Positions 40,859-51,349 of a stretch of DNA of 64,000 bases are shown here, in pieces. The first letter of the stretch is position 1. Each line of letters begins with the position of its first letter. The position numbers and the translations under genes were made by a program. Source of the stretch: Natronosporangium sp035305625. GTDB taxonomy: Bacteria > Actinomycetota > Actinomycetes > Mycobacteriales > Micromonosporaceae. The notes below the pieces were generated by a model, which saw only the letters and a program-made list of their open reading frames with translations, was not told where the DNA came from and did no database searches. The DNA is taken from assembly GCA_963809545.1 (NCBI GenBank), contig CAWEKD010000011.1, positions 62,001-126,000 of the forward strand, given 5' to 3'.

Positions 40859-42067
40859 ATGAACGAGTGGACCAGCTTTGGTCGGGTCGACGCAGACGGC
40901 ACGGTGTACGTCAAGACGGCCGACGGGGAACGGGTGGTGGGCTCCTGGCAGGCCGGCACCCCGGAAGAGGGCCTCGCCCACTTCGCCCGACGGTTCGCCG
41001 ACCTAGTCACCGAGGTGGATCTCATCGAGAGCAGGCTGATGACTGGGGCGGCGGATCCGGCCCGGGCCGCCGGCAGCATCCGTCGCCTGCGGGAAGGTCT
41101 CTCGGAAGCCAAGGTGGTCGGGGACATCGACGGCTTGGCCGCCCGTCTGGACAAGCTGGCGGTGCTGGCCGATGAGAAGGCGGCGGCCGCCCGCGCCGAG
41201 CGGGAGGCGGCCCGGGCCGAGGCGATCGCCCGCAAGACCGCGCTGGTGGAAGAGGCGGAGAAGCTCGCCGCGGAGTCGACTGCGTGGAAGGCGGCCGGGG
41301 ACCGGATCCGGGAGATCCTCGAAGAGTGGCGCACCATCCGCGGCGTCGACAAGAAGACCGACACCGAGCTGTGGAAGCGGTACGCCGCCGCCCGGGACGG
41401 ATTCGCCCGGCGCCGCGGCGCCTACTTCGCCAGCCTGGACGCCTCCCGTAAGGAGGCGCAGGCGATCAAGGAGAAGCTGGTCGAGGAGGCCGAGGCGCTC
41501 GCCGACTCCACCGACTGGAACGAGACCGCGGAAGCGCTCAAGGAGCTGATGAACCGCTGGAAGGCGGCTCCCCGCGCGTCCAAGGAAGCCGAACAGCGAC
41601 TGTGGACCCGGTTCCGCGCCGCGCAGGATCAGTTCTTCACCCGGCGCGCCGAGGTGTTCGCTGCCCGGGACGCCGAGTACAAGCAGAACCTGGCGCGCCG
41701 CCAGGAGCTGCTGGCTCGCGCTGAGGCGCTGGACATCGACGCCGATCCGAAGGCGGCGCAGGCGGCGCTGCGGGAGATCCAGGCCCAGTGGCACTCCACC
41801 GGCCGGGTCCGTCGGGATGCCGCCATCGCGCTGGAACGCCGGCTGCGGGCGGTGGAGGAGAAGATCCGCCAGGCCATGGACACCGCCTGGCGCCGGCTGC
41901 CACCGTCGGAGAACCCACTGCTGGCCCAGATGCGCACCCAGGTCGCTGAGGCCGAGGAGCGGCTGGCCAAGGCCCGGGCCTCCGGCGACCAGCGTCGGAT
42001 CCAGGCCGCCGAGCAGGCGCTGGCCAGCAAGCGGCAGGTGCTGGAGCTGGCGGAGCGCGCCACCTGA
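40859..42067 (+). CDS. DUF349 domain-containing coiled-coil protein
   Basis: A 402-aa, highly charged, almost wholly alpha-helical protein. After a 30-residue N-terminal piece (MNEWTSFGRVDADGTVYVKT) there are three to four DUF349 repeats of about 75 residues, each with a W-rich centre (TAWKAAGDRIREILEEWRTI, TDWNETAEALKELMNRWKAA, LREIQAQWHSTGRVRR). Long Ala/Glu/Arg coiled-coil stretches connect them. The mycobacterial counterpart in this position is an Ala/Arg-rich protein of unknown role. It is followed by a classical terminator. Confidence 0.9.
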   Translation: MNEWTSFGRVDADGTVYVKTADGERVVGSWQAGTPEEGLAHFARRFADLVTEVDLIESRLMTGAADPARAAGSIRRLREGLSEAKVVGDIDGLAARLDKLAVLADEKAAAARAEREAARAEAIARKTALVEEAEKLAAESTAWKAAGDRIREILEEWRTIRGVDKKTDTELWKRYAAARDGFARRRGAYFASLDASRKEAQAIKEKLVEEAEALADSTDWNETAEALKELMNRWKAAPRASKEAEQRLWTRFRAAQDQFFTRRAEVFAARDAEYKQNLARRQELLARAEALDIDADPKAAQAALREIQAQWHSTGRVRRDAAIALERRLRAVEEKIRQAMDTAWRRLPPSENPLLAQMRTQVAEAEERLAKARASGDQRRIQAAEQALASKRQVLELAERAT

Positions 42068-42087
42068 GGTCGGCGACACCGGACCTG

Positions 42088-42122
42088 AGCCCGCTCGTGG
42101 GAGCACCACGAGCGGGCTTTTT
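42088..42122 (+). terminator. Intrinsic terminator of the DUF349 gene
   Basis: A perfect 13-bp stem (AGCCCGCTCGTGG and complement) with a GAGCA loop is followed by five T residues. It is the only textbook U-tailed terminator I noticed in the window. Confidence 0.92.
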
Positions 42123-42156
42123 CATTCACCCGGGCGGGGGACAACCACCGCTTGTA

Positions 42157-42188
42157 ATCCATACATTTCTATGTATAAATCTATGAGC
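42157..42188 (+). promoter_or_regulatory. A+T-rich promoter region of the trypsin-like protease
   Basis: An A+T-rich island in high-G+C DNA. It contains the inverted repeat ATACAT-TTCT-ATGTAT (42161-42176) followed by AAATCTATGAG. Related ATGTA/CTATG-containing islands precede both subtilase genes. Confidence 0.5.
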
Positions 42189-42216
42189 GGCCTGTAGCCA
42201 CAGTACTACAGGCCGC
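42187..42216 (+). promoter_or_regulatory. 5' UTR hairpin before the trypsin-like protease
   Basis: A perfect 11-bp stem (GCGGCCTGTAG and complement) with an 8-nt loop ends 31 bases before the ATG. It could stabilise the mRNA or control its translation. Confidence 0.45.
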
Positions 42217-42247
42217 ATCCCCTGTCCCCTATCCAAAGGAACCCATC

Positions 42248-43228
42248 ATGAGGTCACGCATGCTCACCGTCGGCGTCCTGGCCGCCCTGACAGCGGCCCT
42301 GGTCGCCACCACCCCCGCCGCTGCCGAACCGGCGTCGCACGATCTCTACCTCGCGACTCCGGTCTCCAGCGACGGCACCACCGCGGACCCGGCACTGCTG
42401 GCGGCCCTGACCGACCAGCACGTGTCGCCCGCGCAGCCCCCTTCCGCGCTATCGCACTCCACCGGCGCTGACCTCACGCCACCGGCCGCGGTCGAGAGTC
42501 CGGTGACCGCCAACACCGCTCCCGGCATCGAGAGCATCATCGGCACCGACGACCGGTACCGGATCACCCCCACCACCTGGTACCCGGCCAGCGCCACCGT
42601 GTTCTTGAGCCGCACCCAGGGCGGCGTCACCGGCCGGTGGTGCACCGGCTGGATGGTCAGCCCGGACACAGTGATCACCGCCGGCCACTGTGTCCACACC
42701 GGCGGCCCCGGCGGAAGCTGGATCCCCTCGTCGCAGCTACTGGCCTGGCCCGGCCGCGACGGCGACGTCGCCCCGTACGGCTCCTGCACCGTCTCCAGCC
42801 TGCACTCGGTGCTCGGCTGGACCCAGAACGCCGACGACCGCTACGACTACGGCGCCCTCAAGCTGAACTGCACCGTCGGCTACACCACCGGCTGGTACGG
42901 ATTCATGTGGCAGGAGGGGTCGCTGACCGGTGTCCCCACGTACAACATGGGGTACGGCCAGGACAAGCCGTTCGGCACCCAGTGGGAGACCTTCGACCGG
43001 ATCACGGTCACTGAGCCGATGCGGCTGTTCTACCAGCACGACACGATCGGTGGCCACAGCGGCGGCCCGGTCTACACCTACACCACCCTGTGCGGCGGGC
43101 CGTGCGGTCTGGCGGTCCACGCCTACGGCACCTACGGCAGCCCACCGTTCAGCAACAACAACCACGGCACACGGATCACCGAGGCGGTGTTCAACAACTT
43201 CATCTACTGGATCAGCCTCCCCTGGTGA
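42248..43228 (+). CDS. Secreted trypsin-like serine protease (S1, glutamyl-endopeptidase-like)
   Basis: A 326-aa exported protease. The signal peptide (1-26, ending PAAAEPAS) is followed by a propeptide of about 65 residues. The catalytic triad is His147 in TVITAGHCVH, Asp200 in DDRYDYGALKLN and Ser271 in IGGHSGGPVY. Cys pairs flank the His and occur near GSCTV/LNCTV and LCGGPCG, consistent with disulfides. The CTGWMVSPDTVITAGHC and GHSGGPVY motifs fit the V8/glutamyl endopeptidase branch. The ATG at 42248 follows AAAGGAACCC. Its promoter is A+T-rich and related to those of the subtilases. Confidence 0.92.
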   Translation: MRSRMLTVGVLAALTAALVATTPAAAEPASHDLYLATPVSSDGTTADPALLAALTDQHVSPAQPPSALSHSTGADLTPPAAVESPVTANTAPGIESIIGTDDRYRITPTTWYPASATVFLSRTQGGVTGRWCTGWMVSPDTVITAGHCVHTGGPGGSWIPSSQLLAWPGRDGDVAPYGSCTVSSLHSVLGWTQNADDRYDYGALKLNCTVGYTTGWYGFMWQEGSLTGVPTYNMGYGQDKPFGTQWETFDRITVTEPMRLFYQHDTIGGHSGGPVYTYTTLCGGPCGLAVHAYGTYGSPPFSNNNHGTRITEAVFNNFIYWISLPW

Positions 43229-43376
43229 TCCCCGGCGGCGCCGGCCGGGGCGGCGGGGAGCGACCCGCTGCCCGGCCGGCGCCGGCCCCCGATCACGCCG
43301 CCGCGACGACGGGCGGCGACGGAACCGACCGGCCCCGGAGAACGTCCCACCTGTGACGGCCGACTGCGGAGGGGTG

Positions 43377-43837
43377 ATGAACCGATTCCCAGCCGAGCGC
43401 CTGCTCGGCCCCATGCTGCTACTGGTCGGGCTGGTCCTGGCCGGGTGCGCCAGTCCCGGCGCGGCCGGCTCCCCCGCCGACGACAACCCGGACCGGCCGG
43501 TCGCCGGCCCCACCGGCACCCCGCCCGCCACCTCGGCCGCCCCCGCGCCGGAGCCCGACCCCACCACCGGCGCGCTGCTGGTGACCGTGCACGCCCCGGA
43601 CGGCACCCCGCTCGCCGACGCCTGCCTGGACATCCAGCCGCTCGACCCCGGCCTACCCCCGCTGCCGGAGCTCGCCCGCTGCACCGACCCGGCCGGCGCA
43701 TACCACCTACCCGGCCTGGCCCCGGGCCGCTACCGGGTGATCGCGTCCCACCCAGCCGGCACCGGGACCACCGCCCCGACCGAGGTGACGGTGGCCGGAG
43801 GGAGACCGCCCGGATCACGGTGACGGTGACGGGTTAA
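43377..43837 (+). CDS. Lipoprotein with carboxypeptidase-regulatory-like domain (3' frameshift)
   Basis: The N-terminal MNRFPAERLL and hydrophobic stretch end in the lipobox LVLAGC, so the mature protein starts at this Cys and is lipid-anchored. A Pro/Ala/Thr linker leads to a small beta-sandwich (LLVTVHAPDGTPLADACLDI to GLAPGRYRVIASHPAG) of the prealbumin/CarboxypepD_reg type. In frame the protein stops at 43823 after GGRPPGSR. With one base added near 43800, the expected last strand GGETARITVTVTG and a TAA at 43837 appear. A one-base deletion or sequence error is therefore likely. GGAGGGG precedes the start. Confidence 0.75.
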
Positions 43838-45285
43838 GGCCGTCGGCCCGGCATACCGAGCATCACCCCGGAGGTCCGAGGGGCGCGCCCCGCCTCGTAC
43901 GCATCCCCGGCCCGGGTGCGGCGATGGGAGATCAGCGGACCATCGGCGACCAGGTGGTGGGGGGCGGCGTGGGTGACCGTGGTGTGCACGATGTCGCCGG
44001 GGCGCACCTGGGTCGGGTCGCCGCGGAAGTGCACCAGCCGGCCGTCCCGGGCCCGCCCGGACATCCGGCCCGTGGCCTCGTCCTTGCGGCCCTCCCCGAC
44101 CGCCACCAGCACCTCGACCGTCTTCCCGACCAGGGCCTGGTTCTCCGCCAGGGTGATCTCGTCGACCAGCGCCACCAGCCGGTCGTACCGCTGCTGCACA
44201 ACCTCCTTGGGCACCTGGTCCGCCATCTCGGCGGCGGGGGTGCCGGGCCGCTTGGAGTACTGGAAGGTGTACGCCCCGGCGAACCGGGCCTGCCGGACCA
44301 CCTCCAACGTGGCCTCGAAGTCGGCCTCGGTCTCACCCGGGAACCCGACGATGATGTCGGTGGTGATGGCCGCGTCCGGCATCGCCGCCCGCACCTTCTC
44401 CAGGATCGCCAGGTAGCGTTCGGCGCGGTAGGACCGGCGCATCCGGCGCAGCACCGTGTCCGAACCGGACTGCAGCGGCATGTGCAGCTGGTGGCAGACG
44501 TTCGGCGTCTCGGCCATCGCCTCGATCACGTCGTCGGTGAAGTCCCGCGGGTGCGGGCTGGTGAACCGGACCCGCTCCAGCCCCTCGATGTCGCCACAGG
44601 CCCGCAGCAGCTTGCTGAACGCCTGCCGGTCCCCGAACTCGACCCCGTAGGAGTTGACGTTCTGCCCCAGCAGGGTGATCTCCAGCACCCCTTCGGCCAC
44701 GAGCGCCTTCACCTCGGCCAGGATCTCGCCGGGTCGGCGGTCCCGCTCCTTGCCGCGCAGGCTGGGCACGATACAGAAGGTGCAGGTGTTGTTGCAGCCC
44801 ACCGAGATCGACACCCAGCCGGAGTAGGTGGACTCGCGGCGGGTCGGCAGGTGGGAGGGGAACGTCTCCAGCGCTTCCAGGATCTCCACCTGGGCGGCCT
44901 GATTGTGCCGGGCGCGCTCCAGCAGCACCGGCAGCGAGCCCAGATTGTGGGTGCCGAACACCACGTCCACCCACGGCGCTCGCTTGACGATCTCACCCCG
45001 GTCCTTCTGGGCCAGGCAGCCCCCGACCGCGATCTGCATGTTCGGATGCTTCCGCTTGATCGGGTGCAGGTGGCCGAGGTTGCCGTACAGCCGGTTGTCG
45101 GCGTTCTCCCGGACCGCGCAGGTGTTGAACACCACCACGTCCGGTTGGCCCTCTCCGGTATGCCGGACGTAGCCCGCCTCTTCCAGCAAGCCGGCGATCC
45201 GTTCAGAGTCGTGCACGTTCATCTGGCACCCGTACGTGCGGATCTCGTACGAACGGGGCAGGCTGGTCTCGGTGACGCTGCTCAT
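43834..45285 (-). CDS. miaB: tRNA-2-methylthio-N6-dimethylallyladenosine synthase
   Basis: A 483-aa radical-SAM methylthiotransferase acting on the i6A37 tRNA made by MiaA. The N-terminal UPF0004 domain (YGCQMNVHDSERIAG, NTCAVRENAD, VGGCLAQ) supplies three Cys for the auxiliary [4Fe-4S] cluster. The radical-SAM Cys motif is CNNTCTFCIVP. The C-terminal TRAM domain (VGKTVEVLVAVGEGRKDEA) binds RNA. The ATG at 45285 gives MSSVTETSLPRSYEIRTYGC. The tail of about 30 residues (RAGDAYEAGRAPRTSGV) is family-variable. Its 3' end overlaps the lipoprotein gene by a few bases. Confidence 0.95.
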   Translation of the reverse strand: MSSVTETSLPRSYEIRTYGCQMNVHDSERIAGLLEEAGYVRHTGEGQPDVVVFNTCAVRENADNRLYGNLGHLHPIKRKHPNMQIAVGGCLAQKDRGEIVKRAPWVDVVFGTHNLGSLPVLLERARHNQAAQVEILEALETFPSHLPTRRESTYSGWVSISVGCNNTCTFCIVPSLRGKERDRRPGEILAEVKALVAEGVLEITLLGQNVNSYGVEFGDRQAFSKLLRACGDIEGLERVRFTSPHPRDFTDDVIEAMAETPNVCHQLHMPLQSGSDTVLRRMRRSYRAERYLAILEKVRAAMPDAAITTDIIVGFPGETEADFEATLEVVRQARFAGAYTFQYSKRPGTPAAEMADQVPKEVVQQRYDRLVALVDEITLAENQALVGKTVEVLVAVGEGRKDEATGRMSGRARDGRLVHFRGDPTQVRPGDIVHTTVTHAAPHHLVADGPLISHRRTRAGDAYEAGRAPRTSGVMLGMPGRRP

Positions 45286-45387
45286 CTCGTCGCCCAGGGT
45301 ACGCGGACTCGCCCGGGTCCCGCTCGCGCCCCGGGGCGGCGCTGGCGGGACCGCACCCTCAGCGTGCGCCCTGCCGCCGGGTGGACG

Positions 45388-46904
45388 TCACCGGGCGGTT
45401 TCGGTGGCGCGTAGTTCCCGAATCACGGTCACCCGCACCTGCCCGGGGTAGGTCAGCTCCTCTTCGATCTGTTTGGCGACGTCCCGCGCCAGCACCGCCG
45501 CCCCGATGTCGTCGACCTGCTCGGGCCGCACCATCACCCGTACCTCCCGGCCAGCCTGCATGGCGTACACCTTCTCCACCCCGGGTTTGCTCGCGGCGAT
45601 CTCCTCGATCCGGGTCACTCGGTGGATGAACTGCGCGGTCTCTTCCCGCCGGGCCCCGGGCCGGGCACCGGAGCAGGCGTCGGCGGCCTGGGTGAGCACC
45701 GCTTCGATGGTGCGCGGCGGTACTTCGTCGTGGTGGGCTTCGATCGCGTGCACGACCGCCTCCGACTCCCCGTACCGGCGGGCCAGGTCCGCGCCCACCT
45801 TGGCGTGGGAGCCTTCGGCCTGGTGGGTGAGCGCCTTGCCGAGGTCGTGCAGGAAGGCCGCGCGTTTGGTGGTCCGCACCCGCGCCGGCTCCAGGCCGAG
45901 CTCGGCGGCCATCAGCGCCGCCAAGTGGGCGCTCTCCACCAGGTGCCGCAGGACGTTCTGGCCGTAACTGGTGCGGTAACGCAGCCGGCCGAGCACGGTC
46001 ACCAACTCCGGGTGCAGGTCGGTGATCCCGACCTCCACCATCGCGTCCTCGGCCGCCCGCTGGCACCGCAGCGCCACTTCCTGCTCGGCCATCCGGTGCA
46101 GCTCTTCGATCCGTTGGGGGTGGATCCGGCCGTCGGCGACCAGCTTCTCCATGGTGATCCGCGCGGTCTCCCGCCGGACGGGGTCGAAACAGGACAGCAC
46201 CACCGCGGCCGGGGTCTCGTCGACGAGCAGGTTCACGCCCGTGACCGACTCGAAGGCCCGGATGTTGCGGCCTTCCCGGCCGATGATCCGCCCCTTCATC
46301 TCATCGGAGGGCAGGTGGAGCACGCTGACGGTGCTCTCGGTGGTCTGGTCGCTGGCCACGCGTTGAATCGCCTCGACCACGATCGCCCGGGCCCGCTCCT
46401 CCGCGGTGCGGCGGGCTTCCCCCTCGATCCGGCGCACCAGCACCGCCGCTTCCCGCTTGGCGTCCGCCTCCAGCTCCGCCAGCAACTCCGCCCGCGCCGC
46501 CTCCGGGGTGAGCCCGGCGATCCGCGCCAGTTCCCGTTGGCGCTCTGCCGCCGCGGTGGCCAGAGCGTCCGCTAGCGCGGCCTCGCGGGCGGTGAGGGCC
46601 GCTCGGCGGCGGGCGAGGTCCGTCTCGGCGGCGGAGATTTTCTGCTCCCGCTCCGCCAGCCGGTGCCGTTCCTGTTCCGCCTGCCGCTCCGCTCCGCCAG
46701 CCGCTGTTCCCGCTCCGCGAGCGCCGTCACCCGCGCCGTCGACCCGGCCGACTCGGCGGCGCTCGTCTCCGAGGTGGACGCGGCGGGGACGAGCGCCTGA
46801 CCGGTCAGCTGCCGCAGGATCCGGACCGCCCAGGTCATGCCCCCCACAACCACGACCGCCAGCACCGTCACCGTCGCCAATAGCGCCCACTCGACCGCGG
46901 TCAT
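45388..46904 (-). pseudogene. rny: Ribonuclease Y (frameshifted in the coiled coil)
   Basis: RNase Y is a membrane-anchored endoribonuclease. The ATG at 46904 (after AAGGGAG) opens an anchor MTAVEWALLATVTVLAVVVV. The matching frame runs to LAEREQRLAERS near 46690 and then is lost. The rest is in another frame: the ERHRLAEREQKISAAET coiled coil, a KH domain (GRIIGREGRNIRAFESVTG) and the HD domain (FLHDLGKALTHQAEGSHAKVG, EAHHDEVPP). One missing base (GCGGAGGCGGAGCGG read as GCGGAGCGGAGCGG) explains it. The remainder is intact, so a sequence error or very recent lesion is likely. Confidence 0.85.
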
Positions 46905-47153
46905 GGCGGTCTCCCTTCAGCCTGTCGCCCTCCGGCGTCCTCCGCCATCGCGCGATCCGACCACGGAAGCCGCCAGAACGCCCGACCGGCCACACGGGAC
47001 TCGACACCGCACTCGAAGTGTTGCGTGACTGTTATTCGTCCGTGCTTGTGTAGTCAGCTCTGCTGTGGTCGGACCGGCCTGCCCGTACAGGGGAGGCTAA
47101 GCCGAGATAACGATTTGGTCAAGAGGGTGTTGATCAACTACTCGGGAGACCCG

Positions 47154-47849
47154 TCAACCCTCCAGATCGCGTACGTCCTCCTCCCACGCGTCCGGCTCGA
47201 TCTGCTCGGCGAACGCGGCGGTCCGGTCGTCCGCCGCCAGCGCCTCTTTCACCACCCGGTAGGCCACGCCGGCCGGGTAGCCGCGCCGCGCCAGCATGCC
47301 CACGAGTCGGCGGGTCAGGGTGGCCGGATCACCGGTGGCGGTGCGGAGCTTGCGCGCCACCAACGCCCGGGCCGTCTCCACCTCGGTGTCCGAGTCCAGT
47401 TCGGCCAACGCCTCGGCCACCGTCTCCGGCGCCACCCCCCGTCGCCGCAGCTCCTGCCCGAGCGCCCGCCGGGCCAGCCCTCGACTGTGGTGTCGGCTGG
47501 TGACCCAGGCCCGGGCGAACGCCGCATCATCGATCATCCCGACCTCGTGGTAGCGGTCGAGCACCTCGGCGGCCACCTGGTCGGAGATCCCGGCCCGGCG
47601 CAGCGCCTGTGCCAGCTCCGCCCGGGTCCGGGGGCGGATCGCCAACTGACGCAGGCAGATCTCCCGCGCCCGCTGGGCCGGATCGACCGACTGGCCGGCC
47701 GCCCCCGGGGTGTCCCCATCCGTCGCCGGAGCCGGCGGCGCCACCGGGTCGGGGTCGGCGTGGGCGGGGGTGTTCCGAGGGGACCGGCGCGCCCGGGGTG
47801 GGGCCGCATCCCAGCCGCGGCCGGTACGGCCCCGCCGCCTACCGGCCAC
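47154..47849 (-). CDS. recX: Regulatory protein RecX
   Basis: A 231-aa RecA modulator. The first 55 residues are a basic, Pro/Ala-rich extension. The RecX helical repeats follow (REICLRQLAIRPRTRAELAQ, AGISDQVAAEVLDRYHEVGM with IDDAAFARAWV, then LARRALGQELRRRGVAPETV). The C-terminus is acidic. The ATG at 47849 begins MAGRRRGRTG. It lies 44 bases after recA on the same strand, the conserved recA-recX pair, so it should be induced together with recA. Confidence 0.93.
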   Translation of the reverse strand: MAGRRRGRTGRGWDAAPPRARRSPRNTPAHADPDPVAPPAPATDGDTPGAAGQSVDPAQRAREICLRQLAIRPRTRAELAQALRRAGISDQVAAEVLDRYHEVGMIDDAAFARAWVTSRHHSRGLARRALGQELRRRGVAPETVAEALAELDSDTEVETARALVARKLRTATGDPATLTRRLVGMLARRGYPAGVAYRVVKEALAADDRTAAFAEQIEPDAWEEDVRDLEG

Positions 47850-47893
47850 GGTTACCCCACCGCCGGATCGTCACCCTGCGCATGCCGAACGGG

Positions 47894-48941
<1,048 letters not shown>

Positions 48942-49073
48942 GGTCCCCGCTCCTGCCCCACTCTTTGGTTTCTTCGCCACGCGGACACGGTAGGCCGTCG
49001 GTCCGACAAACGACAGCCGGCCTGCCGACGGCTGTGGACAACCTCAGTCCACCCCCGCCCTGTGGACGATAAC

Positions 49074-49087
49074 CGAACAAGCGTACG
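49074..49087 (-). promoter_or_regulatory. SOS (LexA) box of recA
   Basis: On the minus strand it reads CGTACGCTTGTTCG, one mismatch from CGAAC-N4-GTTCG. It lies 133 bases upstream of the recA start. It shares the CGTAC half-site with the box upstream of lexA. Confidence 0.7.
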
Positions 49088-49129
49088 AGCGTGACCCCGC
49101 CCCGCCGAACGGGTGACCGATTCCTCCGG

Positions 49130-49330
49130 TTACCGCAATCGGGCCGGCACCCGCTCCGGGTAGGTGGCCACGACCGCCCGCCACACCGCCAGGACGGGCT
49201 CACCCGCCGCCAGCGCCTCGCTGATGGTCCGCCCGCCTAGCTGCGCCAGGACGTGGTCCTGAGCCACGCTGGTGGCGTACCCGGGCCCGAAGACCTCCTC
49301 CATCCGCTGCCAGAACTCGCTCTCCCTCAC
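49130..49330 (-). CDS. DUF3046 family protein
   Basis: A 66-aa actinobacterial protein (Rv2738c-like) found upstream of recA. It has the conserved features MRESEFWQRMEEVFG, YATSVAQDHVLAQLGGRT and VLAVWRAVVATYPERVP. The function is unknown. The GTG overlaps the stop of the upstream MFS gene (GTGA). The 3' side faces the recA promoter. Confidence 0.9.
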   Translation of the reverse strand: MRESEFWQRMEEVFGPGYATSVAQDHVLAQLGGRTISEALAAGEPVLAVWRAVVATYPERVPARLR

Positions 49331-50649
49331 CCGTACAGCCTCTCACGGACCGGGCGCAACGCCAGGACCGTCAATGGCACGGTGGCGATCGCGGCCAGCA
49401 GCGTCAGGGTCGCGTAGCCGGCCCAGGCCAGTACGAGTCCGGCGAGCGCCCCGGCGGACGCCCCGGCCAGCCCCACCGTCAGGTCCCCCAAGCCTTGCGC
49501 GGACGGGCGAAGCCGCTCCGGTACGGACTCACTGAACAAGGTGGACCCCGCCACCATCGTGCCCGACCACCCCAGTCCGAGCAGGAACAGCCCGATGGTC
49601 AGCCGGACCGGATCGTGCCCCGCGGTGCCGGCGATCGCACAGGCGGCCAGCAGCAGCCCGATCCCGCCCAGGATGACCGGGCGTCGGCCGTACCGGTCGG
49701 CCAGCCACCCGGTCAGCGGGGAGAAGGCGAACATGCCCACCACATGGATACTGATCACCAACCCGACGATCCGCAGCGTGTCCGCGTCACTGTGGCCCGC
49801 CTCGAGGATGTGCACCGGGGTCATCGCCATCACCGCGATCATCACCAGATGCCCCACGGACATCGCGGCCAACCCCAACCGCGCGGCCGGCAGCGCCGTC
49901 AGCGCCGTAACCGCCGCCCAGATTCCCGCCGAGGCCGCCTCACCGGTAGCGGCCGGCGGGGCCGACGCGGCCGCGCGTGGCGTCGACGCCTCCGCGGTCG
50001 CCCGCAGCCGCTCCGCCAGCCGCAGCGGATCCGGGCGCAGCCGGACCAGCACCACCAGCCCCGCCAACCCGAACAGGACGACGGAGAGCAGGAACGGACT
50101 CGCCAAGGTCGGGACCCCCGTCGCGGCCAGCGCGCGCCCCACCAGCGGCGCGAGATTGGGGCCGACCACCACCCCCAGCGTGGTCGCCCACATGATCAGG
50201 GAGAGGTGGCGCGCCCGCCGGTCGGGCGGGGCAAGGTCGACCGCCACGAACCGGGCCTGATTGTTGGCGGTCGTGCCCCCGCCGAACAGAAACAGCCCGA
50301 GGAACAGCAACGGCACCGACGGAATCAGCGCCGCCGCCACCACCGTCACCCCGCCGATCAACGCGGCCAGGTACGCCGCCACCAGGCCGGGCCGGCGGCC
50401 GTACCGGCGCATCAACCGGACCACCGGTACCGCCAGCAGCGCCGCTCCCAACACCGCGGAGCTCTGGGCCAGCCCGGAGCTGCTCACCCCGACCATCTCG
50501 GCGGTCAGCAGCGCCCCCACCGACAACCCGATCGAGACCCCGACCCCACCGAGGATCTGGGAACTGAACAAGGTCCGCAGCACCCGTCGCTGAACCACCC
50601 CCTGGTCGAACTCTGGACGTACGACGGTGGCGGGGGGTGTGACGGTCAC
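49327..50649 (-). CDS. MFS transporter
   Basis: A 440-aa major facilitator protein with 12 predicted helices. Residues 1-25 are polar, and helix 2-3 carries the MFS motif-A-like LMRRYGRRPGLVAA. A central cytoplasmic loop (RLRATAEASTPRAAASAP) separates the two halves. The second motif-A copy is WLADRYGRRPVILGGIG. The set resembles drug/solute efflux carriers, with no substrate evidence. The start is GTG or ATG at 50649 (MTVTPPATVV). It is translationally coupled to DUF3046. Confidence 0.9.
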   Translation of the reverse strand: MTVTPPATVVRPEFDQGVVQRRVLRTLFSSQILGGVGVSIGLSVGALLTAEMVGVSSSGLAQSSAVLGAALLAVPVVRLMRRYGRRPGLVAAYLAALIGGVTVVAAALIPSVPLLFLGLFLFGGGTTANNQARFVAVDLAPPDRRARHLSLIMWATTLGVVVGPNLAPLVGRALAATGVPTLASPFLLSVVLFGLAGLVVLVRLRPDPLRLAERLRATAEASTPRAAASAPPAATGEAASAGIWAAVTALTALPAARLGLAAMSVGHLVMIAVMAMTPVHILEAGHSDADTLRIVGLVISIHVVGMFAFSPLTGWLADRYGRRPVILGGIGLLLAACAIAGTAGHDPVRLTIGLFLLGLGWSGTMVAGSTLFSESVPERLRPSAQGLGDLTVGLAGASAGALAGLVLAWAGYATLTLLAAIATVPLTVLALRPVRERLYG

Positions 50650-50779
50650 AGCGGCTCCTCAGTTCGGTGGATCCGATCCAGGTGGCGAACTCCATCATGC
50701 GCGGTGATGCGACGCCCCCCGCCGGCCGTCCCGGCTTCCGGACCATCTTTTGTCCTACCCAGCCGCCATAGTGACCCGC

Positions 50780-51349
50780 ATGACCGAAATTGCCATGCGC
50801 TACCGTCGCCTGTCAGGCCAATTCGCCGACCGGCTCGCGGCCGTGCCTCACGACGGCTGGGAGCGACCGACCCCGTGCCAGGGCTGGCACGTCCGGCAGC
50901 TGGTGCAGCACGTGGTGGAGACCCAGTCGCTGTTTCGGGGGCTGGTGGGCTGGGATCCCATCCCCACCCCACCGGTGGCCGAAGATCCCACCGGCGCCTG
51001 GGACGCCGCCCGGGCGGTGATGCAGGCGGACCTGGATGATCCCGACCGGGCCGGCACCACCTTCGACGGGCTCCTGGGACGGTCCACCTTCGCCGAGGCG
51101 GTGGATCGGTTCCTCAACTTCGACCTGATCATTCACGGGTGGGACCTGGCCCGCGCCACCGGACAGGACGACCGGATCCCACCGGAGGACATCGCCCACG
51201 TACAGGCCCAGATGGCGGTCCTGGGGGATCGGCTCTACACCTCCGGCCAGTTCGCCCCGGCGTTGGAGCCGCCGGCGGGCGCCGACGCGCAGACTCAGCT
51301 GCTGGCGCGGCTGGGCCGACGCGCCTGGGAGGCCGCCCCGAGCCGCTGA
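50780..51349 (+). CDS. TIGR03086-family DinB-like metal-binding protein
   Basis: A 189-aa four-helix-bundle protein of the DinB/maleylpyruvate-isomerase superfamily, in which members often use mycothiol. The hallmarks are RPTPCQGWHVRQLVQHVVE, with the first metal-ligand His, and NFDLIIHGWDLARATG, with the second His near the C-terminal half. This matches TIGR03086, whose members have no general assigned reaction. The ATG at 50780 is preferred; an in-frame GTG at 50771 is possible. It is divergent from the MFS gene. Confidence 0.85.
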   Translation: MTEIAMRYRRLSGQFADRLAAVPHDGWERPTPCQGWHVRQLVQHVVETQSLFRGLVGWDPIPTPPVAEDPTGAWDAARAVMQADLDDPDRAGTTFDGLLGRSTFAEAVDRFLNFDLIIHGWDLARATGQDDRIPPEDIAHVQAQMAVLGDRLYTSGQFAPALEPPAGADAQTQLLARLGRRAWEAAPSR

